Shown piece by piece: positions 54,974-63,561 of a DNA stretch of 64,000 nt. The stretch is from assembly GCF_009497655.1 (NCBI RefSeq), contig NZ_CP023317.1, forward strand, positions 1,703,501-1,767,500, read 5' to 3'. Within the stretch, counting starts at the first letter, position 1; each line of letters opens with the position of its first letter. The stretch is from Priestia megaterium. Its GTDB lineage: Bacteria > Bacillota > Bacilli > Bacillales > Bacillaceae_H. The position numbers and the translations under genes are program-made. The notes beneath the pieces were generated by a model. The model saw nothing but the letters and a program-made list of their open reading frames with translations. It was not told where the DNA came from and searched no databases.

Positions 54974-55890
54974 TGACACCAGCGCGGTATCCACGTTTGG
55001 CGGGCCGAGATAGGAAACGCCTCACAGTTCCGCTGGCCTTACCACGGTTGGTCCTACCGGAACGATGGACGAGTCGTGGGCCTGCCGTTTCACAAAGAGG
55101 CCTACGGTGGCGATGACGGCTTCAAGAAAAAGGGCCAGACACTGCTCCCCGCTCCTTCCCTGGGGGTATACAACGGCCTGATATTCATCAGCCTCGACCC
55201 TGAAGCGGAACCGCTTGACGACTTCCTGGGCGACTTTAAGTTCTACATAGATTACTACACCAACCAAAGCGCGGACGGAATCGATCTTCGCGGCCCCCAC
55301 CGGTGGCGTGTCAAGGCGAACTGTAAAATCGGCGCCGAAAACTTCGCCGGCGACATGTACCAGACTCCCCAAACGCACACGTCAGTCGCTGAAATCGGTC
55401 TCTTCCGCGAACCCAAGGCTGAGAAACGCAAGGACGGAACGACCTAGTGGGCCGGCAACGGCGGGGGAACCACCTACAAGCTCCCGGAGGGAACCTTGGA
55501 GGATCGGCTTCGCTAAGTCGGCTACCCCGACGACATGATCGCCCGAATGAAGGACCATTGCAGCCAGGAGCAGCTTGAGGTAGTCGGCAAGGATGGTTTC
55601 ATGGTCTCGGCGGCATCGGTCTTCCCTAACATGAGGTTCGTCCACAACTGGCCCCGCGTCGAGGAAGGCTCCGAGGACGTGCTCCCTTTCATCTCCATCC
55701 GCGTGTGGCAGCCGATCAGCGACAACGACACGGAGGTCCTGTCGTGATTCGCGGTCGACAAAAACGCCCCAGACGAATACAAGGCCCTTTCCTACAAGGC
55801 GTATCTCATGTGCTTCGGCAGCGGCGGTATGTTTGAGCACGAGGATGTCGACAACTGCGACTCAAGTACCGGGAATCCCGCGGTCCAATT
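54974..55890 (+). pseudogene. GC-rich dead Rieske ring-hydroxylating dioxygenase fragment
   Basis: One frame across this segment encodes the alpha subunit of an aromatic ring-hydroxylating oxygenase (PYHGWSYRNDGRVVGLPF, GRVVGLPFHKEAYGG, CKIGAENFAGDMYQTPQTHT, PNMRFVHNWPRVEEGSEDV). It is broken by TGA 54974, TAG 55445, TAA 55514 and TGA 55745. Expected Rieske cysteines read stop or Trp, a Rieske His reads Gln, and the first mononuclear-iron His (DMYQT) reads Gln. Base composition is far more GC-rich than all neighbours, with sharp edges. It lacks the N- and C-terminal ends. Confidence 0.85.
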
Positions 55891-55924
55891 ATTTAGACGG
55901 TACTTATGGAAAGGAAGAAACTTA

Positions 55925-56458
55925 ATGAATATCTTTGATTGCTTAGATGAACTACAAGGAGAATTGTTTGAGAAATCATACGAAGAAATGGAAGCTAAGT
56001 ATTATGAATTATGCTCTACTAACGTGGAAGGTAATGAAGCAGAACGGATTCATAATATAAATTTAGATACTTTTCAAACGCAAGTAAAGAGTAGCCTTCA
56101 AGAAGCTGTGCATATAGTAAATGCACAGTCTGCAAAAGCCATTTATTTTGAATATGATATGGATAGTGATTGGGAAAGTACATTTTTTATTTGTGATGGA
56201 TATAGTAGTCTCTTTGAAGAAGATGATGACTGGGCCAGTGATTGGATAGACGAAATTGAAGGACCTAGTAACAAAGAGTTTGCTCAGATTTATCAAGAGA
56301 ACGGTTTTGATGCTACGGAAAAAGAAAGGGTTATAACGCTATTTTTAATTGTAAGAACGCTTGTAGCTTTCGCGAAAGCTGTAAAAAACATCAAAGTTGA
56401 TGTTCCTTTATGTATAGGATTTCATGATCAAGATCCAATCATGCGAATTAAAGAGTAG
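55925..56458 (+). CDS. Uncharacterised 177-residue acidic protein
   Basis: The native gene starts at ATG 55925 behind AAAGGAAG. The frame upstream belongs to the foreign dioxygenase fragment and only happens to be open. The protein has MNIFDCLDELQGELFEKSYE and an acidic EEDDDWASDWIDEI stretch. It is probably an immunity-type protein of unknown family. Confidence 0.6.
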   Translation: MNIFDCLDELQGELFEKSYEEMEAKYYELCSTNVEGNEAERIHNINLDTFQTQVKSSLQEAVHIVNAQSAKAIYFEYDMDSDWESTFFICDGYSSLFEEDDDWASDWIDEIEGPSNKEFAQIYQENGFDATEKERVITLFLIVRTLVAFAKAVKNIKVDVPLCIGFHDQDPIMRIKE

Positions 56459-56544
56459 CTAGTGAGATATCCACCGTGGCAACACAAATAACTCATTATA
56501 TATGGAACCTGTAGAAAAGTTATATTGAAGAGAGGATTATTAAA

Positions 56545-56949
56545 ATGTTAAAAATAAAAAACTTTCATTTGCTAACTAGTCTTTCACCAGATTTTTCTTT
56601 TTTAGATATGAAATATATTATAGAAGTAAGGTACTTTACAGAGTATAGAAACAGTTTATTGTTTGATGAAGAGAACAAAACTAATTTACATATAGTCTTT
56701 CTTTTAAAAACTAAAGGTGCTCATACCTTTCATGAAGTTAGTATGAATTTTTATAGCGTAGGGAATTTCAAACTATATGCGAGTGGGGGAGCTTTACAGT
56801 TATCTATATTAGAGATAATAGATCTTCGTGATAGAAGTTGGGAAAATATTAGATTTCAAGTGCATGATGTAGAAAATCAAGATATCGATTTTTATTGTAA
56901 CAGCATTGAAGTTTTAGGTGTTAAGGAATCACCAATTATTGATAATTAA
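56545..56949 (+). CDS. Imm50-like small protein
   Basis: A 134-residue beta-rich protein. The stretch YSVGNFKLYASGGALQLS and the following EIIDLRDRSWENIRFQVHD recall Imm50-type immunity proteins, but I am not certain. ATG 56545 follows AGAGGAT. Confidence 0.5.
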   Translation: MLKIKNFHLLTSLSPDFSFLDMKYIIEVRYFTEYRNSLLFDEENKTNLHIVFLLKTKGAHTFHEVSMNFYSVGNFKLYASGGALQLSILEIIDLRDRSWENIRFQVHDVENQDIDFYCNSIEVLGVKESPIIDN

Positions 56950-57020
56950 TAATTTAATATGTACCAAATAACTTTTCTGAGGATAATTATGCTTATGACA
57001 ACTAAGGGAGTGGCTTTTTT

Positions 57021-57347
57021 ATGAGGTTTTGTGAATATCAATCAGTAATGAATAATACCAAATGGGAAGAAATTAAAAATAAAATGAATGATTGTTCTAT
57101 AAATGCATTTTGGAGAACACAAGATGTCAAAACTAAGTATATAAGTGATTGGGATGGAGATTGGTTTTATCATTTCAAAGGTAATTATAAAAACATTGAA
57201 TGGTTAGAAATAAAGGTAGAAAATTTGGAAGAGAAGGGCCAAGTGATAAATGAACTTAGAACAATTAACGTACCAGGAGAAACGAAAGATAATGCTATAA
57301 AAGTTTATGGATACGTTCAAAATAACAATCCTATAGATTATTTATAA
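57021..57347 (+). CDS. DUF6678-like protein
   Basis: A 108-residue protein with MNNTKWEEI, ISDWDGDWFYHF, IEWLEI and RTINVPGETKDNAIKVYGYV, which I associate with DUF6678. The role is unknown, but the family is frequent among immunity-type genes. GGGAGTG precedes ATG 57021. Confidence 0.6.
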   Translation: MRFCEYQSVMNNTKWEEIKNKMNDCSINAFWRTQDVKTKYISDWDGDWFYHFKGNYKNIEWLEIKVENLEEKGQVINELRTINVPGETKDNAIKVYGYVQNNNPIDYL

Positions 57348-57474
57348 TAGCTGATGGTTCTTATAATTCGTGTTATGGTAAATAAGTTTATATGGTATAC
57401 ATCATTGAAATAGATTGATATTCTTTAAATAATCGAACTCTTAACTAAGAGAATTTTTAAGTTTGGAGAATTTT

Positions 57475-58083
57475 ATGGATAGTAGACAGCAGAAAATGAA
57501 AAGGTTATTAAAACAAAACCATGTACGAAACGAAAGAGAAAAGGTTATTGCTCTTTTTGGTAAATATTTTGACTATAAATTAAGAATTGAAGATTTTAAG
57601 AGTTGTAAAGAAACGAATGAACATAACAGATTGTTAGAGGAGCAAGTCTGTTATGAAGAGATATTTCAGCTGTACAATTCTCTCGATAGCAATGAAATTA
57701 ATAAACACCTTCGCGGAGAATTATCAAGAAGCATTAGGTTATCTCATAAGCACCTTTTAATTTTCCATAAGCTTGTTGAAAAGACAGGTACAGTACATAT
57801 AGACAAACAATATTTAAAAGAGACTTTAAATAAATTAGGGAACTCTATGTTTTTTTTGAAAGAACATAACGTTATTATTGGACATGGAATGAATAATATA
57901 ATAGGAAATATTATGATAGATAAAGGTTTAAACAATACTTTATATAACAACATAACAGAATTTATGGGAAATAATTTTATGTATTCACACTTCTACATAG
58001 TTGCTCCTGATTTCAAATTTGGATTAAATATTTCTTATGAAGAATATTTCTATTCAGTTAGTTACTGGGGGGAGAACAAATGA
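57475..58083 (+). CDS. Uncharacterised 202-residue protein
   Basis: Helical basic N-terminal half and a C-terminal half with 'NNIIGNIMIDKGLNNTLYNN'. No family is recognised. ATG 57475 follows TTGGAG. It overlaps the next gene by 4 nt (ATGA), so both are translated together. Confidence 0.6.
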   Translation: MDSRQQKMKRLLKQNHVRNEREKVIALFGKYFDYKLRIEDFKSCKETNEHNRLLEEQVCYEEIFQLYNSLDSNEINKHLRGELSRSIRLSHKHLLIFHKLVEKTGTVHIDKQYLKETLNKLGNSMFFLKEHNVIIGHGMNNIIGNIMIDKGLNNTLYNNITEFMGNNFMYSHFYIVAPDFKFGLNISYEEYFYSVSYWGENK

Positions 58084-58457
58084 AATACTTTGAACAAGCG
58101 AAAGAAATATGGACTAAATATGTCCCTAAAAATGGGCAATCAGACATTGTAGAGGGTGAACTAATTAGGGCAATTGAAAAACTAAAATGGGAAGCTCAAA
58201 GCAATGGGAATGGGAATTGGGATGAAGGTTTTGAAATGTTGGGTTTATATATTTTAGAAATATTAAATGACAACGACGTGTTTGAGCCAGATATATTATT
58301 AGAAATTCAATCTGATGTAAATATCCTACTTACTTCTGAGTATGAACCCTATTTAGAAGATGACTTATATGATCGGTTGGCAGATCATGTCATTGAATGG
58401 CATTTTGCTAAAAAAGGTCCTATTAAAAGGGCAATCAACCAGAACCTTTATAGATAA
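58080..58457 (+). CDS. Uncharacterised 125-residue acidic protein
   Basis: Begins MKYFEQAKEIWTKYVPKNGQ and overlaps the upstream gene by 4 nt; GGGGGAG lies 5 nt upstream. Coupled translation suggests the two proteins act together. A hairpin with a T-run (58469-58503) ends the unit. Confidence 0.62.
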   Translation: MKYFEQAKEIWTKYVPKNGQSDIVEGELIRAIEKLKWEAQSNGNGNWDEGFEMLGLYILEILNDNDVFEPDILLEIQSDVNILLTSEYEPYLEDDLYDRLADHVIEWHFAKKGPIKRAINQNLYR

Positions 58458-58543
58458 CAGATTAAGACAGAGAAGAGATATTTGTGTCTCCTCTCTTTTT
58501 TACGTGTTCTCATAGTCCTGATTACGTCAACTAGATTGTATTT

Positions 58544-58783
58544 TTAATGTGAACCATTGAAATCTATTTTTTGATCAACTTCCACTAAGTTTGTTTCATA
58601 AAGCTTCTCGTCTTCACCATCCCCTACAACTGCAACTAATCGTAGATCTTTCCCAGGTTCACCGAGTATTATTGCCTTTGAGCCTATGGTTTCAGAATTA
58701 CAGTCTGTATAAAGGTACTCAGAAAGTATTTCAAGAATATCGTCTTCATTATATTTAAAGTATTTTCTTTTACTATCCATCAT
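58544..58783 (-). CDS. Small acidic protein
   Basis: A 79-residue protein (MMDSKRKYFKYNEDDILEIL at its start) with no known domain. Two ATGs (58783, 58780) follow a weak GGGTG. It is leftward, like its neighbour. Confidence 0.5.
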   Translation of the reverse strand: MMDSKRKYFKYNEDDILEILSEYLYTDCNSETIGSKAIILGEPGKDLRLVAVVGDGEDEKLYETNLVEVDQKIDFNGSH

Positions 58784-58845
58784 TAACACCCATTCATCTA
58801 TATATTTTCTATCTTGATAAAAGTCTATTTATCTTTTAGTAATAT

Positions 58846-59322
58846 TTATTTCTTAACAAACATATCCTCGGCCCTAAATTTGATGACGCTGTAACCCCAT
58901 GTAGAAAAAGTACTATACAGTTGTTGTTCTTCTCTTGTTATAGGTCGAATTTCTGTGTATCCTTTTTGCAACATACAATTATCTGCAAAGGCTTCTTGTG
59001 ATTTAAAATAAGCTACCTCTAAATTGTCTAATTCTAAATCCCTATAACCAGAAATCATGCCATCTAAGGCTGTTTCTTGTATCATTTTAATATGTCCATC
59101 ACCTTGTTTAAGTATGATTCGTCCTTTCAAATCCTCACTAGTAGGTGGTTCATCTCCTACCCAATCCATTAAACCAGCGATGAAGTTTTTTGTATATTCA
59201 GGACTAGTTTCTAATACTCTGCCACAAGCAAATCTTCCGTCACTTAAAGGAATGGGCCAAAATTGACCGGGCATGAGATATCTATTTGATTTTGGATAAA
59301 ATGGATATGAAATTTTCTTCAC
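58846..59322 (-). CDS. Imm26-family immunity protein
   Basis: The 158-residue protein has the Imm26 opening 'MPGQFWPIPLSDGRFACGRV' and a terminal Trp-Gly-Tyr region. Imm26 proteins neutralise polymorphic toxins. Start ATG 59322 follows AGGAGGAC. Its toxin is not in the window. Confidence 0.7.
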   Translation of the reverse strand: MKKISYPFYPKSNRYLMPGQFWPIPLSDGRFACGRVLETSPEYTKNFIAGLMDWVGDEPPTSEDLKGRIILKQGDGHIKMIQETALDGMISGYRDLELDNLEVAYFKSQEAFADNCMLQKGYTEIRPITREEQQLYSTFSTWGYSVIKFRAEDMFVKK

Positions 59323-59347
59323 TATTTGGATGTCCTCCTCGAATGAT

Positions 59348-59371
59348 ACTAAATGCTCTTTAGCATTTAGT
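59348..59371. repeat. Small perfect inverted repeat
   Basis: ACTAAATGCT (59348-59357) and AGCATTTAGT (59362-59371) flank a 4-nt loop between two leftward genes. It is a possible terminator, though without a T-run. Confidence 0.5.
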
Positions 59372-59435
59372 TTAGCAGATGAATCTAATCATTCCTTTGT
59401 ATAAGGATTGGCTATGTTAACTAACTTTTTATATC

Positions 59436-59771
59436 TTATTCATCTAAATAAATGTTGATCATTTCTACACCCTTTAATATATAGTTACAGCCTTCAGCCG
59501 TTTTTGAAGCTAAAAACTCATTAATTGGGTCACCATAGTATTGCCATTTATCAGAAATCGTCTCTAATAATTGAGTTAGTTCGTTGAGACTTAAATCCTT
59601 TTTCACGATTAAATTGAGTTCTACAACATATACATCATCGAATTTCCAGTAAGGCTCTAATCTTTCTACGTTAGCTTTAACTAATATTTGGTTTATCTTT
59701 TCTAAAAAAAATTTTAAATCTTTTTCAGCTTCAGTTTTATTTTTTGCTGTAACATATAAACGTACAAACAA
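59436..59771 (-). CDS. Uncharacterised 111-residue protein
   Basis: A soluble alpha/beta protein (MFVRLYVTAKNKTEAEKDLK at its start). It is like small immunity proteins but of no family I can name. The minus-strand start follows AGGAGG. Confidence 0.55.
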   Translation of the reverse strand: MFVRLYVTAKNKTEAEKDLKFFLEKINQILVKANVERLEPYWKFDDVYVVELNLIVKKDLSLNELTQLLETISDKWQYYGDPINEFLASKTAEGCNYILKGVEMINIYLDE

Positions 59772-59926
59772 TATTAATACCTCCTATAAAAAGGTTTCTA
59801 TATAGTTCTAGGACATTATTATATAAGGGATTACTAGGGTAACTAGCTCTGTCTATTATATACACTTTTAGCATTACTTGTTATTCTACTTATAACTAAA
59901 CTTTTAACTGAAAGGAATTACATATA

Positions 59927-60841
59927 GTGAACTCAAAGAGAGCTGTGCAAGTAGGAGATATCTTTGCTACCCCATTACCGATGAATAAGTATGGTGCAGT
60001 TAAAGTAGTGAATATAATTGATCGCTCTTATCTTCTTGGCATTACAAGCTATATAGACAAACAAATACCTACAATTGACTCTGAAAAAATTCATCAAGCT
60101 TTGATTACCGAACTTATAATAGGTGATGCAAAGAAACCATTATATAAGTGGGTAGATGGAAGAATTCCTAAAGAGTTAATCTTTATTGGAAATACGTCCT
60201 TAACTACAGAGGAACAGGGAATCGAATCTAATATATACGGAGGAAATTGGTCAAAAGACTGTGCTCTATCAGTTTATTTTGAGTGGCGTAGACAAACTGA
60301 TCCTGAAGGATTTGCACTCGAAATTCAAAAAGAAGATGAAGCTCTCGCTTTAAAAAACTCTATATCAAAACCAAAAAAAATGTTGGATGAGAAAAATTTT
60401 TGGAGGGTTATTTCTTTATTAGACTGGAGTAAGGAAGATGAAGAGGCGATTGTAGAGGCTGCTATCAAAGAACTTTCTACTTTCACTGCATGGAAAATAA
60501 GACATTTTGAAGAAACTCTCTCCTATAAGCTTTTCTTATTAGATACAGAAGAACATGCAAAAGAAATAGGAGAATATTGTTTTTCTCAACAAGATCAACA
60601 TTTCTCACCTGACCTCTTCTTATATGCACGATGTGCAGTAGTCGCTCGTGGTAAAGAAGTTTTTGAAGATGTCTTATCTAATCCTTCAAAAATGCTCAAG
60701 GACACTGAATTTGAAACCTTACTGTCTCTTTCGTCGGAAGCTTATTATTTAAAAAAGGGGAAAGAATTCGAATATGACAGTGGCTGTAGTTATGAGACAT
60801 TTTCAAATAGAAAAGGTTGGTCAGAAGGATTTTTACAGTAA
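59927..60841 (+). CDS. Imm26-like - DUF4240 two-domain immunity protein
   Basis: Residues about 8-120 resemble Imm26 (VQVGDIFATPLPMNKYGAVK; IFIGNT). Residues about 150-285 resemble DUF4240 (EKNFWRVISLLDWSKEDEEA; ALFLYARC-like core as DLFLYARCAVVARGKEVF). The fusion of two immunity-type domains in one chain is unusual. GTG 59927 follows AAAGGAA. Confidence 0.65.
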   Translation: MNSKRAVQVGDIFATPLPMNKYGAVKVVNIIDRSYLLGITSYIDKQIPTIDSEKIHQALITELIIGDAKKPLYKWVDGRIPKELIFIGNTSLTTEEQGIESNIYGGNWSKDCALSVYFEWRRQTDPEGFALEIQKEDEALALKNSISKPKKMLDEKNFWRVISLLDWSKEDEEAIVEAAIKELSTFTAWKIRHFEETLSYKLFLLDTEEHAKEIGEYCFSQQDQHFSPDLFLYARCAVVARGKEVFEDVLSNPSKMLKDTEFETLLSLSSEAYYLKKGKEFEYDSGCSYETFSNRKGWSEGFLQ

Positions 60842-60939
60842 AGTGGGCTTTTTAGCTCATTTTTTAATATCTAAAGAGATTTGCAGTACTTAATTTGTTC
60901 TAGGGTATACACCAAAACAATCGTAAAGGGGTAAGTACA

Positions 60940-61422
60940 ATGAAAATAGAAGATAAAACATTTACCGAACGGATTCTGAAGCACTTACTTATAGGCAGTC
61001 AAATAGATGGCGTGAAGTTTGGGACCGATAATGCCATAACTTTATTGTATTTTACTAACTACACTAGAAAAGAAGACGGCGATTTTGTATTAAACATCGA
61101 GACAACTTGGACTGTATATTCTGAATTTAATGATACGTACCCATCATCAGAGAGTGATGTGCCATTTAATACAGAAGAGCAGCATTTTAAGCATATTTGG
61201 GACATGAGAAGAGAAAAGGTAGTGGATCTTGTATTAGGAACTTCATCTCCTCACCTTATTATCACGCTAGAATCAGGGAAAGTTTTATTTGTGAATGGTC
61301 ACGATTCTAACTATGAATGTTGGCAATTAGGAGATCATTTTTCAGGAGGGAGTTGTGATTGGCTTTTAGTAGCAACCCCAGGCGATAATATCGCCATTTG
61401 GTGTCCTGATGATTTTGAATAA
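60940..61422 (+). CDS. DUF6188-like protein
   Basis: A 160-residue beta-rich protein ending with SPHLIITLESGKVLFVNGHD and YECWQLGDHFSGG, similar to what I know as DUF6188, often seen among immunity genes. ATG 60940 follows AAAGGGG. Confidence 0.55.
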   Translation: MKIEDKTFTERILKHLLIGSQIDGVKFGTDNAITLLYFTNYTRKEDGDFVLNIETTWTVYSEFNDTYPSSESDVPFNTEEQHFKHIWDMRREKVVDLVLGTSSPHLIITLESGKVLFVNGHDSNYECWQLGDHFSGGSCDWLLVATPGDNIAIWCPDDFE

Positions 61423-61461
61423 GTACTAGATTACTTGGTATAGAAGGGAGAATGATAGATA

Positions 61462-61800
61462 TTGCTGACACTACATTTATATGATTTAACAATTATAGAT
61501 GATGAATGGGGAGAGAATCATAACGATTTTTACGTCAAATTAGAAGCTGACATTGGAATAAAAGGACATAAAAGCCCAATAGAAGTATTTTCAATATATG
61601 TTACGAGCCCCTGTAGACTAAGTTCAATGCTAAAAGACCAAGAAATCGAAACAAGTAGAGGCTTATTTATTATGAATGATTTTAATATTAAGGCTGTAGA
61701 AGATCGACTTAAGAAATTACTCCTACATTGCAGCAGACCAAGTTGGGAAGAATGCTTACTTGCAGTTAGTCGATATGCTATTAGAGAGTGTGAAACGTAA
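61462..61800 (+). CDS. Imm8-family immunity protein
   Basis: A 112-residue protein with HNDFYVKLEADIGIKGH and IEVFSIYVTSPCRL, typical of Imm8. Start TTG 61462 is uncertain: AAGGGAG lies rather far upstream, and the closer ATG 61452 is in another frame. Confidence 0.65.
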   Translation: MLTLHLYDLTIIDDEWGENHNDFYVKLEADIGIKGHKSPIEVFSIYVTSPCRLSSMLKDQEIETSRGLFIMNDFNIKAVEDRLKKLLLHCSRPSWEECLLAVSRYAIRECET

Positions 61801-61880
61801 TAAAGTTTGGAATTCCTTTTACGAAGACTAAGGTTAAATTAACAGGATTATTTTACATATATGCTCAAGGGAGGCAGAGA

Positions 61881-62648
61881 ATGAATTTAGATCAATTAAT
61901 TAAGTTAGGGGCTCCCTATTTTCATATAGCTGTAGGAGATACAGCATTATTATTTAACTTACAGGTTCAAGCTAGGGAATTAAATAAGACAGAATTCAAA
62001 GTAATTAGGGGAAAAAAGTGTAGGAATATCACAGGTCTAATGGATGAATGGGCTGCTGCTCTCCAATTCCCAGATTATTTTGGAGAGAATTGGGCTGCTT
62101 TTGACGAGTGTTTAAATGATCTAGATTGGCTTCCTGCAGATAGATACATCTTATTCATTACGGACGCACATCTCATTTTAAAAAAGAAGAAGAAAAATTT
62201 TAAAATTTTAATCAATATTTTAAAAAACACTATTCAAGAATGGACTGAAGGTAGGTATTATGATTCTTTCCCTACGGAACCGACTCCTTTTCATATTATT
62301 TTTCAATGTGGTGATGTACATAAGGAAATATTTCAAAAAAGGCTTGTTGATGCAGGAATAGAGCTGGTAAATACCTTTCAACTAGAAAAACAGGATAAAG
62401 CATTACAGAATTTCCAAAGAGCACATCAATTTTGTAAGAATAATAAGGAGAATTTAGTCCAAGATCAAATATGCGGCTGTTTTTACTGTTTGAAAATGTT
62501 TCATCCGATGAAAATTGAAGAATGGATAGACACTGACGATGATACTGCTATCTGTCCTTACTGCGGGATTGATTCTGTAATAGGTTACAGCTCTGGATTG
62601 CCCATTACCCAAGAATTCTTAAGAGGAATGAAGGCATATTGGTTTTAA
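61881..62648 (+). CDS. Barstar-like domain fused to a zinc-ribbon domain
   Basis: The central part 'FPDYFGENWAAFDECLNDLD' with WLP is the barstar signature (about 62-85), which inhibits barnase-type RNases. The C-terminal part has CGCFYC and CPYCG zinc pairs and the ending VIGYSSGLPITQEFL then RGMKAYWF. That zinc-ribbon is found as a separate small protein elsewhere. The fusion may bind two toxins. ATG 61881 follows GGGAGG. Confidence 0.8.
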   Translation: MNLDQLIKLGAPYFHIAVGDTALLFNLQVQARELNKTEFKVIRGKKCRNITGLMDEWAAALQFPDYFGENWAAFDECLNDLDWLPADRYILFITDAHLILKKKKKNFKILINILKNTIQEWTEGRYYDSFPTEPTPFHIIFQCGDVHKEIFQKRLVDAGIELVNTFQLEKQDKALQNFQRAHQFCKNNKENLVQDQICGCFYCLKMFHPMKIEEWIDTDDDTAICPYCGIDSVIGYSSGLPITQEFLRGMKAYWF

Positions 62649-62664
62649 ACAAGGGGGTACGTAG

Positions 62665-63189
62665 ATGGATAATTTACTGGATTTACGGATTGAATTAATC
62701 ACAGGACAAAAATTAGCTATGCAAGGGTCTTATCAAAGAAGAGCTCCCTCAAAAAAGGCCATTCCTCATCTTTTAGTAGCAAGAAAAGGTTTAAAGGATT
62801 ATGTTAACCAATACCCTACTAATGCTTTAGCTTGGCAATTGCTATCGGAGGCTGAAGAATATCTATTAAATTATAACGAGGCCTTAACGGCACTTCAGAA
62901 TGCCCTATCTCTTGGCGAAAAAGATAAAAAGTTACTAAAAAGATTAGCTATGCTAACAGAATACGGAAACCAATGGAAAGAGCTTGGAATAACATCAGAG
63001 CAATTAAAATCGTTAGAAATATATCTACAAGAAAAATTAGAATCGTATGGTTGTAATCATACGTTAATTTATACCAGAGAGTGGTTGGATATAAACGTGT
63101 TAAGAAACAAAAAGTCTAAGTTAGTAAAGGCCTTACAAAATCATGGTGGTTTTTGTGATTGTGAAGTTCTTATGAATGTGATCGATTAG
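62665..63189 (+). CDS. TPR protein with DUF2695-like C-terminus
   Basis: Residues about 40-100 form TPR-like helices (NALAWQLLSEAEEYLLNYNE; ALTALQNALSLGEKDKKLLK). The C-terminus has TREWL and NHGGFCDCEVLMNV, as in DUF2695. ATG 62665 follows AAGGGGG, 16 bp after the barstar fusion gene, so they are co-transcribed. Confidence 0.65.
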   Translation: MDNLLDLRIELITGQKLAMQGSYQRRAPSKKAIPHLLVARKGLKDYVNQYPTNALAWQLLSEAEEYLLNYNEALTALQNALSLGEKDKKLLKRLAMLTEYGNQWKELGITSEQLKSLEIYLQEKLESYGCNHTLIYTREWLDINVLRNKKSKLVKALQNHGGFCDCEVLMNVID

Positions 63190-63258
63190 GTTAAAGTACT
63201 ACTGAAAGTCTTTATTTTACTAACTTTAATAAATATCTATTTTGAAAAGGTGAAACGA

Positions 63259-63537
63259 ATGTTTGAAAGTCAGCCAACAAACAAAGATTTGATAAATAAG
63301 CTAGAAGATGTTCTCAAAGGAGACGTATCTAGAGAGCAATTTAATATGTGGGCCTACAAATGGGTTCAAAATCTAGATAATAGAAGTAATCTTTCCTTAA
63401 ATGAGAATCAATTACATGAATACTTTATTTTCTTATTAGGCATCGATTTAGAGATGGAACCCGATATATATTTCTACGACAATAGACAAATTCAAGAATG
63501 GATTGAGAAAATAAAACATGGTATTCAATTATCTTAA
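63259..63537 (+). CDS. Small uncharacterised 92-residue protein
   Basis: Starts at ATG 63259 after AAAAGGTG; GTG 63250 overlaps the site. It reads MFESQPTNKDLINKLEDVLK and has REQFNMWAYKWV. It may be a partner of the WapI-like gene that follows. Unknown family. Confidence 0.58.
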   Translation: MFESQPTNKDLINKLEDVLKGDVSREQFNMWAYKWVQNLDNRSNLSLNENQLHEYFIFLLGIDLEMEPDIYFYDNRQIQEWIEKIKHGIQLS

Positions 63538-63561
63538 TAAAGATATAAGTACTATCGTTGA

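Noticed and set aside
55022-55840. Long leftward frames in the GC-rich segment
   Set aside because: High GC removes stop codons on the opposite strand; the plus-strand frame carries clear dioxygenase motifs.
55808-55924. In-frame extension of the 177-residue protein into the dioxygenase fragment
   Set aside because: The extension encodes the dioxygenase tail; a ribosome site and ATG at 55925 fit a separate native gene.
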